45,939 bases of DNA from Nocardia altamirensis NBRC 108246 (lineage in GTDB: Bacteria; Actinomycetota; Actinomycetes; Mycobacteriales; Mycobacteriaceae), in the NCBI RefSeq assembly GCF_001612685.1, contig NZ_BDAY01000095.1, forward strand, positions 1-45,939, given 5' to 3'. The notes beneath the pieces are model-generated. The model was not told where the DNA came from. It searched no databases and saw nothing but the letters and a program-made list of their open reading frames with translations. Shown in pieces: positions 7,794 through 17,133 of this stretch (positions are counted from its first letter, which is position 1; every line of letters starts with the position of its first letter). A program made the position numbers and the translations under genes.

Positions 7794-8959
7794 CCGGGTG
7801 CGGGCAGCACCAGCGTGAGGCCGATCGCGACCACCGGGACGACGCACAGCACCGTGAGCACGGCCGGCGGTCCGTGCCGGTCGGCGATCATCCCGAGCAG
7901 CGGAACGAACAGCCCACCGACGCTGACCGCGAGGCCGAGGGTCACGCCCGCCGCGGTGCCCGGCCTGCTCGGCAGGTAGTCCTGCCCCAGTGCGACCAGT
8001 ACGGCGAACGGGATGTTGACCGTCACCCCGGCAAGCACCGCCAAGACGAGGCCGATCAACGGATCGGGCACCATTCGCAGCGCAACGAGCGCGGGAAGCA
8101 CTGCGACGCTGCCGATGTGGAGCGTGCGCAGCATGCCGAGGCGGTCGGCGATGCGACCGCCGAGCAGCGTGCCGAGCACTCCGCCGCCGAGGAACGCCGC
8201 CAGCGCGCCGCCGCCGAGTGCAGGGGAGCTGCCGAGCGACCTGATCCAGTACAGCGCGATGAACGTGCTCATGCCCGCGGCGAGGGCCGAGCGGACCACC
8301 GCGGCGGCGGTGAGCACGAGGAACGGAATCCACCGGTCTTTGCCCTCGCGTACGGCGGTGGCACGCGACGCCGCCGCCTGGCGTTGCTGATAGCGCCACA
8401 GTATGAAACCCATCAGCACCGCGGGCGGAATGAACAGGGCCGTGCCGCCGAGGCCGAAGGCCACCAGCGCCGGTGTCGCCAACGCGGGTGCGAGGAAGAA
8501 TCCGATGCTGCCGCCCGCCGCGAACAGGCTCATCGCCGTCGCGCTGTTGCCTGCGTCCCTGCGCGCGTCTCGGCCCGCCGAGGGATGAAATGCCGCGACG
8601 CCGATCCCGGAGAGCAACAACAAGATCCACACTGCGGGGTAGGTCGGGGCCAAGCCCGACAGCCCGGCGCCGAGCCCTGCGACCGCGACTCCCGCCGGTG
8701 CCAGCCACAGCAGCCGCCACCGATCGGCGAGCACGCCGAGCACCGGCTGGGGGAGCGAACTGCCCAGCGTCGCCGCGAGCGCGAGACCCGAGGCCGCGAC
8801 GTAGCTGTAGTGCCGTTCCAGCACGAAGAACGGGATGCTCGCGGGTACCAGACCTTGGTAGAAGTCGTCGACCGCGTGCGCAATCATCCAGTACCGCATG
8901 CGTTTCCACGGCGATGTCCGGTCAACGACGGTCGTGGCATCGACATCTGTCTGCACCAT
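7775..8959 (-). CDS. MFS transporter, fosmidomycin-resistance (Fsr)-like
   Basis: This is a 394-residue major facilitator with about twelve hydrophobic segments. The N-terminal stretch AHAVDDFYQGLVPASIPFF resembles the start of Fsr-type exporters, where a D-FYQG motif precedes the first helix. The loop between helices 2 and 3 carries the usual MFS signature (GVLADRWRLLW). AGGAGG lies 6 nt before the ATG. It would be a proton-driven exporter in the cytoplasmic membrane with unknown substrate. It diverges from the AraC-type regulator at 9037 with 77 nt between them, the classic layout of a substrate-responsive efflux pair, so regulation by that protein is likely. Confidence 0.85.
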   Translation of the reverse strand: MVQTDVDATTVVDRTSPWKRMRYWMIAHAVDDFYQGLVPASIPFFVLERHYSYVAASGLALAATLGSSLPQPVLGVLADRWRLLWLAPAGVAVAGLGAGLSGLAPTYPAVWILLLLSGIGVAAFHPSAGRDARRDAGNSATAMSLFAAGGSIGFFLAPALATPALVAFGLGGTALFIPPAVLMGFILWRYQQRQAAASRATAVREGKDRWIPFLVLTAAAVVRSALAAGMSTFIALYWIRSLGSSPALGGGALAAFLGGGVLGTLLGGRIADRLGMLRTLHIGSVAVLPALVALRMVPDPLIGLVLAVLAGVTVNIPFAVLVALGQDYLPSRPGTAAGVTLGLAVSVGGLFVPLLGMIADRHGPPAVLTVLCVVPVVAIGLTLVLPAPGQQVRT

Positions 8960-9022
8960 TGCCGTCCTCCTTTCCGAGGCCCTCGAGCAGCCTATGGACG
9001 ACAGGGTGTAGCTGACTTCCGA

Positions 9023-9028
9023 TAAAGT
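9023..9028 (+). promoter_or_regulatory. Candidate -10 box, leaderless start of the AraC regulator
   Basis: TAAAGT lies 8 nt before the ATG at 9037, and no ribosome binding site is visible in front of that ATG. This fits a leaderless transcript, common in actinobacteria. The -35 region is not clear. Confidence 0.3.
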
Positions 9029-9036
9029 GCCTAACT

Positions 9037-9768
9037 ATGTCGATATTCCGCCACGAGACGACGATGGCACGGGCGCTGGACGGTGGCGCGCGGATCAGTC
9101 GGCATCGGCATGCCGAGCATCAGGTCGTGTATCCGAGTTCCGGTGTTGCGGAGGTGCGCACCGCGGCGGGCACCTGGATTGCGCCCGCGGACAGGGCAAT
9201 CTGGATCCCGGCCGGGTGCTGGCACGAGCACCATTTCTACGGCCCTACCCAATTCCATTGTGTGGGTTTCCCGTTCGATCTCGCACCCGACTGGACGGTG
9301 CCGTCGGTGCTGACCGCGCTTCCGCTGGTGCGTGAGCTGATCATCACCTGTTCGACGGCCGAGGACCTGCCCGACACCGAACTCGTCGCCCTGCGCCAAG
9401 CCCTGCTCGACCAACTGCGGCGCAGTCCCGAGCAGCCACTGCGTTTGCCTGCGGCGCGCGACGAGCGCCTCCGAAAGGCTTGCGCCCTTGTGGAATCCGA
9501 CCTCACCGAGGTGTGGACGCTCGGTGCGCTCGGGCGGCAGGTCGGAGCCAGCGAGCGAACGCTCACCCGCCTGTTCCGTACCGAGCTCGCCATGACCTAC
9601 CCGCAGTGGCGGACTCAGCTGCGCCTGCATCACGCCGTGCAGTTGCTCGCCGAACAGGTGCCGGTCACCGTGGTCGCGCATCGCTGCGGGTGGTCGTCGG
9701 CCAGCGCGTTCATCGAGGTGTATCGGCGCACGCTCGGCCACACTCCTGGCACGTACCGGATGCGGTGA
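9037..9768 (+). CDS. AraC-family transcriptional regulator with cupin sensor
   Basis: A 243-residue protein. The N-terminal ~90 residues look like a small cupin barrel (ISRHRHAEHQVVYPSSG, then WIPAGCWHEHHF), and the C-terminal ~100 residues form the two helix-turn-helix motifs of the AraC family (LGRQVGASERTLTRLFRTE, then VAHRCGWSSASAFIEVYRRT, ending near GHTPGTYR). Members with this short sensor commonly control a neighbouring MFS exporter in response to a small molecule. The divergent Fsr-like gene is the obvious target. Whether it also controls the biosynthetic operon starting 230 nt downstream on the same strand is unknown. Confidence 0.88.
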   Translation: MSIFRHETTMARALDGGARISRHRHAEHQVVYPSSGVAEVRTAAGTWIAPADRAIWIPAGCWHEHHFYGPTQFHCVGFPFDLAPDWTVPSVLTALPLVRELIITCSTAEDLPDTELVALRQALLDQLRRSPEQPLRLPAARDERLRKACALVESDLTEVWTLGALGRQVGASERTLTRLFRTELAMTYPQWRTQLRLHHAVQLLAEQVPVTVVAHRCGWSSASAFIEVYRRTLGHTPGTYRMR

Positions 9769-9922
9769 ATAACGCGTTCGAATGAAATCGGGCAATGTCG
9801 GCGAATAAGACGTCGATGTACGCGCGGCGCGAATAAGTCTCGTTCCGATGGGTGTGACGTACCTGACTTGCGCGGGTTTTTCTGTCCACCCTTCGTTCAC
9901 CGCGTGTTAAACGAGCCATCCC

Positions 9923-9928
9923 TACACT
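9923..9928 (+). promoter_or_regulatory. Candidate -10 box of the PKS operon
   Basis: TACACT matches the actinobacterial -10 pattern and lies 70 nt before the GTG start of the exporter gene, inside the 229-nt gap after the AraC gene. No convincing -35 box at the right distance was found, so the call is tentative. AGGAGG at 9986-9991 is the ribosome binding site of the exporter. Confidence 0.25.
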
Positions 9929-9997
9929 TTTCGACCAAGGGGTCAGGGGGATGAATATCGCTGGATCGAGCCTCACTGGAGGGCCAGGAGGTTCGTC

Positions 9998-11236
9998 GTG
10001 AATATCGGTGTAGGTGACGTGAGTACCAACGGTGTCGTCGAGCGCAGTGCCGTCGGCAGAATGCGGAGCGTTCGGCTGATCGCTGTCCTCGGCGCGCTGT
10101 CCGCGTTCGGCCCGGTGACGACCGACCTTTATTTGCCGAGCCTGCCGCAAACCGCCGCCGCGCTGCATACGTCGCAGTCGGGCGTGCAATCGTCGCTCAC
10201 CGCGTGCCTGATCGGGCTCGCGTTCGGGCAATTGCTGGTCGGTCCGATCAGCGACGCGCGAGGGCGGCGCGGGCCACTGCTGGCGGGGATGGTGGTGTTC
10301 ATCGCCGCCTCGCTGCTGTGTGCGTTCGCGCCGAACGTGCTGGTATTCGACCTGTTTCGGCTGCTGCAGGGGCTTGCGGGGGCGGCGGGCATCGTCATTG
10401 CGTTCGCCGTTGTCCGTGACGTGTACGAGGGTGCGGAGGCCGGAAAGGCCTACTCGATTCTGCTTGCGGTCAACGGCGTCGCCCCGATTATCGCGCCGGT
10501 TGTCGGCGGGCAGTTGTTGCGATTCGTGGAATGGCGCGGCGTGTTTCTGGTGCTCGCCGCATTGGGCGTGATGTTTCTGGCGCTCGCCTATCTGTGGGTG
10601 CCCGAGACGCTGCCGGTCGATGAACGCCGCGGCGGCGGCATCGTGATGATGGGCCACGATGTGCGCCAAGTGGTGCGGGATCGGTCCTTCGTCGGCTATG
10701 TCCTTGTTGTCGGCTTTTCTTTCGGCGCCATGGTCGCCTACATTTCCGCGTCGTCGTTCGTATTCCAACAGGTTTACCAGGCGTCGCCGCAGCTGTTCAG
10801 CCTTTTCTTCGCCATCAATGGCGCCGGAATTCTCGTCGCCAACGGGGTCAACGCGCGTTTGTTGAATCGGCGAACCCCGCGCGCGCTGCTCGATATCGGG
10901 TTGTTCGGTCTGGCGCTCGGTGGCGTCGCGGTGCTCGTCGTGGTGGTCAGCGGGCTCGGGCTGTGGTTCCTGGTGCCTGCGCTGTTCCTCATGGTGGCCT
11001 CGATCGGCTTCATCCAACCGAATGCCACCGCGCTCGCGCTCGAGCCGCACGCCGCCACGGCGGGCAGTGCGTCGGCCGTGCTCGGCTGCACCCAGTTCTT
11101 GTTCGGCGCACTGGTCGCGCCGCTGGTCGGTCTCGGCGGGATCAGCGCGATACCGATGGGTGTGCTCGCCGTTGTGTTGTGCACGTTCGCCGTCATTGTG
11201 CGAATGACATTGGGCCGCCGGGATATTCGCGGTTGA
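9998..11236 (+). CDS. Bcr/CflA-type MFS drug exporter
   Basis: A 412-residue MFS protein with about twelve membrane helices. Helix 1 carries the FGPVTTDLYLPSLP stretch typical of the Bcr/CflA group, and the loop after helix 2 carries GPISDARGRRGPLL, the MFS motif A. GTG 9998 is chosen because AGGAGG stands 6 nt upstream. It is the first gene of the operon, 32 nt before the first PKS gene, so it probably exports the polyketide or protects the producer from it. This assignment by context is inference; the family itself is clear. Confidence 0.9.
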   Translation: MNIGVGDVSTNGVVERSAVGRMRSVRLIAVLGALSAFGPVTTDLYLPSLPQTAAALHTSQSGVQSSLTACLIGLAFGQLLVGPISDARGRRGPLLAGMVVFIAASLLCAFAPNVLVFDLFRLLQGLAGAAGIVIAFAVVRDVYEGAEAGKAYSILLAVNGVAPIIAPVVGGQLLRFVEWRGVFLVLAALGVMFLALAYLWVPETLPVDERRGGGIVMMGHDVRQVVRDRSFVGYVLVVGFSFGAMVAYISASSFVFQQVYQASPQLFSLFFAINGAGILVANGVNARLLNRRTPRALLDIGLFGLALGGVAVLVVVVSGLGLWFLVPALFLMVASIGFIQPNATALALEPHAATAGSASAVLGCTQFLFGALVAPLVGLGGISAIPMGVLAVVLCTFAVIVRMTLGRRDIRG

Positions 11237-11268
11237 GACACGACGAGAAGGCCAGGGAGTTGAAGACG

Positions 11269-14200
11269 ATGGACCAAGATGTCGTCGTGGTCGGCCTCGC
11301 CTGCCGGTATGCGAATGCCCGCGATTCCGGCGAGTTCTGGCACACGCTGGCGACCGGGCATTCCGCGATCGACGAGGTCGGACCCGACCAGTGGGATCAG
11401 GACCGTTTCTACGCGGAAGGCGACCGCAATCCCGGAAAGATCAACACCAAGTGGCTCGGCCGGCTGACCGGGGCCCGCTACTTCGACAACGCGTTCTTCA
11501 ACCTGTCGCCGCGCGAAGCGATCGCCATCGACCCGCAGCATCGGTTGCTGCTCGAAGAGGCCTGGCACTGCATCGAGGATTCCGGCCTGCCGATCGATCT
11601 GCTGCAGTCCGGGCGCACGTCGGTGAACGTCGGGCTGATGGCGCAGGACTACCTGATCAAGGGCCTCACCAACAACAAACCGGTCGACGCCTTCGACCCC
11701 ACCGGCAACTATGCCTGCCTCGCCGCCAACCGAATCTCGTTCCTGCTCAACCTGAACGGGCCGAGTAGAACCGTCGACACCGCCTGCTCGGCGTCACTGG
11801 TCGCGCTGGCGCAGGGCCGCAGCGACCTGCGCACCGAGGACTGCGATTTCGCGCTGGTCGGCGGTGTGAACGTGGTCTGCTCGCCGTGGCGGTACCTGGC
11901 GTTCGCCCAGTCGAGGATGCTCAGCCCCGACGGTCAATGCTTCACCTTCGACCGGCGCGCCAACGGCTACGTCCCCGGCGAGGGCGTCGGCATGGTGCTG
12001 CTGACCACCCGTGCGAAGGCCGAACGGCTCGGCTGCCACATCTACGGCGTGCTGCGCGGCATCGCCACCAACCACAACGGCCGCAACCGCGGCCTCACCG
12101 CCCCCAGCGTCGCCGCACAGACCGACGTCATTCGGCGGGCACTGGCGGACGCCGGTGTCGAGCCGTCGGCCATCAGCTACGTCGAGGCGCACGGCACCGG
12201 CACCAGCCTCGGCGACCCGATCGAGATCGAGGCGTTGAACAGCGTCTACGGGCGAGAACGCAAGGCGCCGCTCGCGGTTGGCTCGGTGAAGACCAACATC
12301 GGCCACGTCGAGGCGGGCGCGGGCATGGCGGGCCTGATCAAGGTCCTGCTGATGCTGCGTCACGGCCGGATCGCGCCGACCCGCAACATGGAGATCCCCA
12401 ACCCGCTGCTGCACGCGGTCGGCGCGACCATCCGCTTCCCTGGCGCCCTCGTCGACTGGCCTGCAGAGCACGGCCCGCGTGTGGCAGGCATCAGTTCCTT
12501 CGGCTTCGGCGGCGTGAATTGCCATGCGGTAGTGGAGGAGTGCGCACCTCGCGACAGTCGCAACACCGCAGGGGGCGACGTTGCTTCCACAACAGTCGGC
12601 GAGCTACCAGCCCGGAGTGCCGATGGCGTGTTCTGCGCGTCGGGAGCCCGCCACAGCGCGGCACAGCGGTGCGCGCCCGCTGTCTTCACGCTGGCCGCGA
12701 AAACCTCTGCGGCGTTGCACAATACGCTTGTTGCCTGGGCTGCTGAACCGCGGTGGGCGGAGCTGGGATTCGTTCCGCAGCTGTGCCGGGCGGCGAACCA
12801 GCGGTTGCTGAGCCTGCCGTATCGGATCGGGGTGACGGCCGAGGGCGTCGCGTCGCTGCTTGCCGCGGTGCGGGAAGGGGCTGGGCTCAACGGCATTCGG
12901 CACGTGTCGACCGCGCCCGAGCCGGTGGTGCTGCTCGCACCGCACGACGCCGCCGCTGCCGCGCCGACCACGCTGCCGGATTCGGTGGCCGAGCGTGAGC
13001 TGCGCGCGTTGATCGCCGATCGAGGCGGCGAGTTCGCCGCGGACGCGCGGCTCGCTCGGTTTGTCGCGCATCTCGATGGGCTTGCGGTGTTGGCGCGGCG
13101 CCGGGTGCCGATTGCCGAGGTGGTCGCGCTCGACGCGGTCGGTGCGGCGGCGGCGCTGGTGCACGCGCAGGCGATCCCTATGGAAGAGGCGGTGGGGGCG
13201 CTGCTTGTCGATGATCCGTTGGTGTTGCACGCGCCGCCGCAACACACCGTGGTGGTCGACGGGGAATGCTTGCTGCCCAACGAGATCGACGCGGACTATC
13301 TGAATGAGCTGGTGCGCGGGTGTGCGCGGACCTTGACCGAGGTCACGCCGTACATGACGCAGGCGGCGCTGCTGCTCGACCACCAGCACACCTTCGCGCG
13401 CGCCATCGGCCGCTGGGAGGAACTGCTGGCGGAGCGCGGTTTCGGCGCGGCCGACGCGATTCGGCAATTCGGCGACGCAGCGCCGGAACTGACGCCCGAG
13501 CAACTGGCCGCGCTCGCGCTCGCCGTCAATGTGGCGGCGGGCGAGATCGACCGCGCGTGGGGGTTGACGCCGCCGGGATGGCTGCCACCTGCGACCGCGG
13601 AGCTCGCGGTGCTGATCTGCACGGGCATCATCGATCGAAGTGATGCGGTAGCGGCACTTTTCGGCGATGCCGACCTCACCGCGCTCGCGGACAAAGCGCG
13701 TGCGCGGTCGATGGTGCGCTCGGCGCGGCTCACCCAGTTCCGTGCACTGACTCGGCGCACGGACGACGCTTACCGCGCGCGTCACCTGGAACTTCCTGCC
13801 TCGGCCGATCTCGGCACCGCCATCGCCGCCGCCGGTGCACAGACGTCGGCGGTGATCGTGCTCGGACCATTGGCCGGTGCGGCGCCGCAGGAGGTCGTGC
13901 AGGTCGCCGACAGCGAACCCGGGGCGCTGACGGCTGCGCTGCTCGAATTGTGGTTGCGCGGTTGCGATGTCGACTGGGCGGGCCCACAGCTCGACGAAAC
14001 TCCCCGTTTGCCAGGACTGCCCGGCTACGTCTTCGACCAGCATTCGTTCTGGCACGAGGACACCGACCTGCGCATCGACGGCCAGGTCCCTGTCGAGCGG
14101 CTCGCGAGTACAGCGGTTGCGTCCACTGCGGAGCCGGTCGACAACGCAGGCGCCACAGCGGCGCCCGAGTCGGTCCCCGACCACACCCCGCTCCTGGAAG

Positions 14201-16020
14201 CACTGCTGATCGACCTGGTCGCCGAGGCAACTCGCGCGCCACGCGAAACCCTGCGCACTACAACGGCATTCGCCGACATCGGGATAGATTCGCTGATCAT
14301 CCACACTGTCAACCTGCAACTGTCCGAGCGATTCGGCGACATCGCAGCGACCCTGTTCTTCGAATGCCGCAACATCCACGAAGTCGCCACTCGAATCCAC
14401 CGCGACTACGCCGACGGTGTCCGCACCTACTTCGACGCCGCCAGCACGCCGACTGCCCTCGACGGGCCGCCGACCGAACCGGTAGCGGCTCGATCTGCCG
14501 TGGCCACTGGGCGCGAATCAACGGGCCGGACGCCGACAGTCCCGCGCGATCCAGCGACACGGGTCGGTGCGAAGTCGGACGGCCATGCCACTGCATCGAC
14601 CGGCGGACCGGAATCGACTGCCGGAGTGGACTCATCGGCGGCCGGGCCCGGTCCGGTGGGGCGGTGGCTCGGGTCTTCGGTGCGGCGGTCCGGTGCTCAG
14701 CGACCGCGGCATGGCACCGACGGGATCGCCGTGATCGGGTTCGACGGCCGGTTTCCCGGGGCCGATTCGGTGCCGGAGTTCTGGCAGAACCTGTGTGACG
14801 GAGTCGATTCCGTCGGGGAGATTCCGGCGCAACGGTGGGATCACGACCGGTACTTCGATCCGCGGCGCAATGTGCCTGGCAAGGTGTATGCGAAGTGGGG
14901 CGGGTTCCTTTCCGACGTAGACCTTTTCGATGCGGAGGCCTTCGGCATCGCGCCGGTCGAGGCGGCGTTCATGGATCCGCAGGAGCGGCTGTTCCTCGAG
15001 GCCACCCGCGGCTGCCTCGAGGTCGCGGGGTATACCCCGGAGCGACTCGGCGCGGAGCACGACAACGAAGTCGGGGTCTTCGTCGGCGCGAGTTTCAACA
15101 ACTACCAACTCGTGCAGCACGAAGCCGCCGGACCGAACGCCTATGTGCCGATCAACTCGCAGACCTACGCGGTAGCCAATCGGGTCTCGTATCTCAACGA
15201 CTTCCGCGGTCCGAGCCTGACGGTGGACACGGCGTGCTCGTCGTCGCTGTATGCCGTGCACTTGGCGTGCGAAAGCCTGCGCCGCGGTGAGTGTTCCGTC
15301 GCGGTCGCAGGCGGGGTGAACCTGACGCTGCATCCGTCGAAGTACCAGATGCTTGCGCAGTATCAGTTCCTCTCCTCGGACGGACGTTGTCGTGCGTTCG
15401 GCGAGGGCGGCGACGGCTATGTTCCGGCCGAGGCGGTCGGGGCGTTCCTGCTGAAGCCGTTGGCGGACGCGGTGGAAGACGGTGACCGCGTCTACGGGGT
15501 GATTCGCGGCAGCGCGCTCACCCACGGCGGCCGCACGAACGGTTTCACCGTGCCGAGCCCGGCCGCGCACACCACCGCCATCGAACGCGCACTCCGGCAG
15601 GCGGAGTGGAGCCCGGAGACGATCACGTACTTCGAAGCGCACGGCACCGGAACACGACTCGGTGATCCGGTCGAGATCGCAGCCGTCCGTGCCGCTTTCG
15701 ACACATCGCGGCGCCAGTACTGCGCGATCGGCTCGGTCAAGTCGAACATCGGGCATGCGGAGGCGGCGGCCGGTGTCGCCCAACTGGCGAAGGTGTTGCT
15801 GCAATTGCAGAACCGCACGCTGGTGCCGTCGCTGTTGCATGCCGAGCGTACCAATCCGGCGATCGACTTCGCCAACTCGCCGGTCTACCTGCAGCAGACC
15901 CTCGAAGACTGGCATCCCGCGGGCAGCGGTGCCGGCGAGGTGCCGCTGCGCGCGGGGATGTCGTCGATCGGCGCGGGTGGCACCAATGTCCATGTTCTGC
16001 TCGAGGAGTACCAGTCATGA
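11269..16020 (+). CDS. Type I PKS protein 1: KS - inactive AT remnant - ACP - KS
   Basis: A 1583-residue polyketide synthase. Start ATG 11269 is preceded by AGGGAG at 9 nt; the open frame further upstream overlaps the exporter gene and is not used. KS1 occupies residues 1-~425 with the full triad Cys173 (DTACSAS), His308 and His346. Residues ~470-950 follow the outline of a KS-AT linker, AT and post-AT linker, but at the AT nucleophile elbow the sequence reads VVALDAVGAAAALV where GHSLGEY is expected: Asp622 replaces Ser and Leu621 replaces His. ACP1 is at ~975-1045 with the phosphopantetheine serine at 1008 (GIDSL). A low-complexity linker leads to KS2 (~1150-1583), also intact (Cys1323, His1458, His1496). 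No KR, DH or ER domain is present. The protein ends directly after KS2; the rest of that module is on the next gene. Confidence 0.92.
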   Translation: MDQDVVVVGLACRYANARDSGEFWHTLATGHSAIDEVGPDQWDQDRFYAEGDRNPGKINTKWLGRLTGARYFDNAFFNLSPREAIAIDPQHRLLLEEAWHCIEDSGLPIDLLQSGRTSVNVGLMAQDYLIKGLTNNKPVDAFDPTGNYACLAANRISFLLNLNGPSRTVDTACSASLVALAQGRSDLRTEDCDFALVGGVNVVCSPWRYLAFAQSRMLSPDGQCFTFDRRANGYVPGEGVGMVLLTTRAKAERLGCHIYGVLRGIATNHNGRNRGLTAPSVAAQTDVIRRALADAGVEPSAISYVEAHGTGTSLGDPIEIEALNSVYGRERKAPLAVGSVKTNIGHVEAGAGMAGLIKVLLMLRHGRIAPTRNMEIPNPLLHAVGATIRFPGALVDWPAEHGPRVAGISSFGFGGVNCHAVVEECAPRDSRNTAGGDVASTTVGELPARSADGVFCASGARHSAAQRCAPAVFTLAAKTSAALHNTLVAWAAEPRWAELGFVPQLCRAANQRLLSLPYRIGVTAEGVASLLAAVREGAGLNGIRHVSTAPEPVVLLAPHDAAAAAPTTLPDSVAERELRALIADRGGEFAADARLARFVAHLDGLAVLARRRVPIAEVVALDAVGAAAALVHAQAIPMEEAVGALLVDDPLVLHAPPQHTVVVDGECLLPNEIDADYLNELVRGCARTLTEVTPYMTQAALLLDHQHTFARAIGRWEELLAERGFGAADAIRQFGDAAPELTPEQLAALALAVNVAAGEIDRAWGLTPPGWLPPATAELAVLICTGIIDRSDAVAALFGDADLTALADKARARSMVRSARLTQFRALTRRTDDAYRARHLELPASADLGTAIAAAGAQTSAVIVLGPLAGAAPQEVVQVADSEPGALTAALLELWLRGCDVDWAGPQLDETPRLPGLPGYVFDQHSFWHEDTDLRIDGQVPVERLASTAVASTAEPVDNAGATAAPESVPDHTPLLEALLIDLVAEATRAPRETLRTTTAFADIGIDSLIIHTVNLQLSERFGDIAATLFFECRNIHEVATRIHRDYADGVRTYFDAASTPTALDGPPTEPVAARSAVATGRESTGRTPTVPRDPATRVGAKSDGHATASTGGPESTAGVDSSAAGPGPVGRWLGSSVRRSGAQRPRHGTDGIAVIGFDGRFPGADSVPEFWQNLCDGVDSVGEIPAQRWDHDRYFDPRRNVPGKVYAKWGGFLSDVDLFDAEAFGIAPVEAAFMDPQERLFLEATRGCLEVAGYTPERLGAEHDNEVGVFVGASFNNYQLVQHEAAGPNAYVPINSQTYAVANRVSYLNDFRGPSLTVDTACSSSLYAVHLACESLRRGECSVAVAGGVNLTLHPSKYQMLAQYQFLSSDGRCRAFGEGGDGYVPAEAVGAFLLKPLADAVEDGDRVYGVIRGSALTHGGRTNGFTVPSPAAHTTAIERALRQAEWSPETITYFEAHGTGTRLGDPVEIAAVRAAFDTSRRQYCAIGSVKSNIGHAEAAAGVAQLAKVLLQLQNRTLVPSLLHAERTNPAIDFANSPVYLQQTLEDWHPAGSGAGEVPLRAGMSSIGAGGTNVHVLLEEYQS

Positions 16021-17108
16021 CGCCCCCTCGATACGTCTTCGGCGTCTCCGGCAGGACCGCCGAAGCCCTACTGGCACAGGCCGACACGCTGGCGAACTAT
16101 CTGGAGTCCAGTGTGCGCGACCGCCGGGCGGCGTTCGCGACCACCGTGACGCTGCCTGCGGTCGCCAAAACGCTCCTGCTGCACCGGGAAGCGCTCGAGC
16201 ACCGCCTCGCCTTCGTCGTGAGCACGCTTGCCGACGCGGTCGAGCAGCTGCGTTACTTCGCCGAACATTCCGACAATGGAATCTGGCTGCGGGGGAGGGG
16301 AATCTACGCGAGCCGCGCCGAAGCGAACCAGTTCGGCGACGTGCTGGATGCCGACCGGGAGTACCTACGACAGCTGGTCGCGGCCGGTCATCTCGATCGA
16401 CTGGCAGCACTGTGGTCTGTCGGATTCCCGGTCGACTGGAGTGCCGTCCACCCGGAACTCACCGAGGAACTCCCCGTCTACCTCCCGCCTACCCGGTCGT
16501 CGCGCCAGCGCTTCTGGCCGCAACACACGGTGCAAACCGGGGTGAGTTCTCCGCAGGAGCCAAGCGCACCCACAGGCGCGCCGGTCGTTCGTGCAGAAGA
16601 GTCCGTTGTCCCGCAATCGATTCGGACCAAGTCGACCCCGGAGCGAGCACCCGACGTCGCTCTTGTTCCCGAGGGCGTCGTCGAGCTCGATACCGACCCG
16701 CTCCGGGCGCAGCTCGCCGACCTGCCGTCGACACTGCGACGTCGGCAGCTGCGCACCCAGCTGCAGCGGTGGATCGGCGAAGCCCTCGCCTATTCGGACG
16801 GCGAACTGCCTCCGGTGGATCGCGGGTTCTTCGATCTCGGCATGACCTCGATCCAGCTCGAACAGGTCCGCACCAGGATCACCGCCACGGTGGGCTTCGA
16901 ACCCGGCGAGACAACCGCTTTCGACTATCCGACGATCACCGAGTTCGCCGACTATCTCGAACGCTCGCTTGCTAACGCCGCGGCGGCACCGATTCAGGTC
17001 CCCGTGGTGTCACCGGACGACGCGAACGTGCTGACCACCTTGGACGCCACCGCCATCGAGCAATTGTCGCCGGTGGAACTCGAGCGCGTCCTCACGGCGA
17101 TCTTGTGA
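16017..17108 (+). CDS. PKS protein 2: AT-less linker region plus ACP
   Basis: A 363-residue protein whose ATG overlaps the stop of the previous gene (ATGA). The N-terminus resembles a KS-AT linker (YVFGVSGRTAEALLAQADTL) and residues ~125-165 resemble the post-AT linker (VGFPVDWSAVHPELTEELP, then RQRFW). Fewer than 60 residues lie between them, so the AT is essentially deleted. An ACP follows at ~245-320, with DLGMTS placing the attachment serine at 278. The protein therefore looks like the second half of the module whose KS ends the preceding protein. The two would need to associate by docking or tight co-translation. A C-terminal tail of ~40 residues may dock to the coiled-coil N-terminus of the next PKS. 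Confidence 0.85.
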   Translation: MTPPRYVFGVSGRTAEALLAQADTLANYLESSVRDRRAAFATTVTLPAVAKTLLLHREALEHRLAFVVSTLADAVEQLRYFAEHSDNGIWLRGRGIYASRAEANQFGDVLDADREYLRQLVAAGHLDRLAALWSVGFPVDWSAVHPELTEELPVYLPPTRSSRQRFWPQHTVQTGVSSPQEPSAPTGAPVVRAEESVVPQSIRTKSTPERAPDVALVPEGVVELDTDPLRAQLADLPSTLRRRQLRTQLQRWIGEALAYSDGELPPVDRGFFDLGMTSIQLEQVRTRITATVGFEPGETTAFDYPTITEFADYLERSLANAAAAPIQVPVVSPDDANVLTTLDATAIEQLSPVELERVLTAIL

Positions 17109-17133
17109 CGCCCGGCTTTTCGATCAAGGAACG

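Noticed and set aside
7538..9025. Long plus-strand frame across the Fsr-like transporter gene
   Set aside because: It is rich in Arg, Gln, His and Glu as expected of an antisense shadow, while the minus strand encodes a clear MFS protein with a good ribosome binding site.
10963..11268. N-terminal extension of the first PKS frame
   Set aside because: It overlaps the exporter gene in another frame and has shadow-like composition; ATG 11269 has a ribosome binding site and starts directly at the KS domain.
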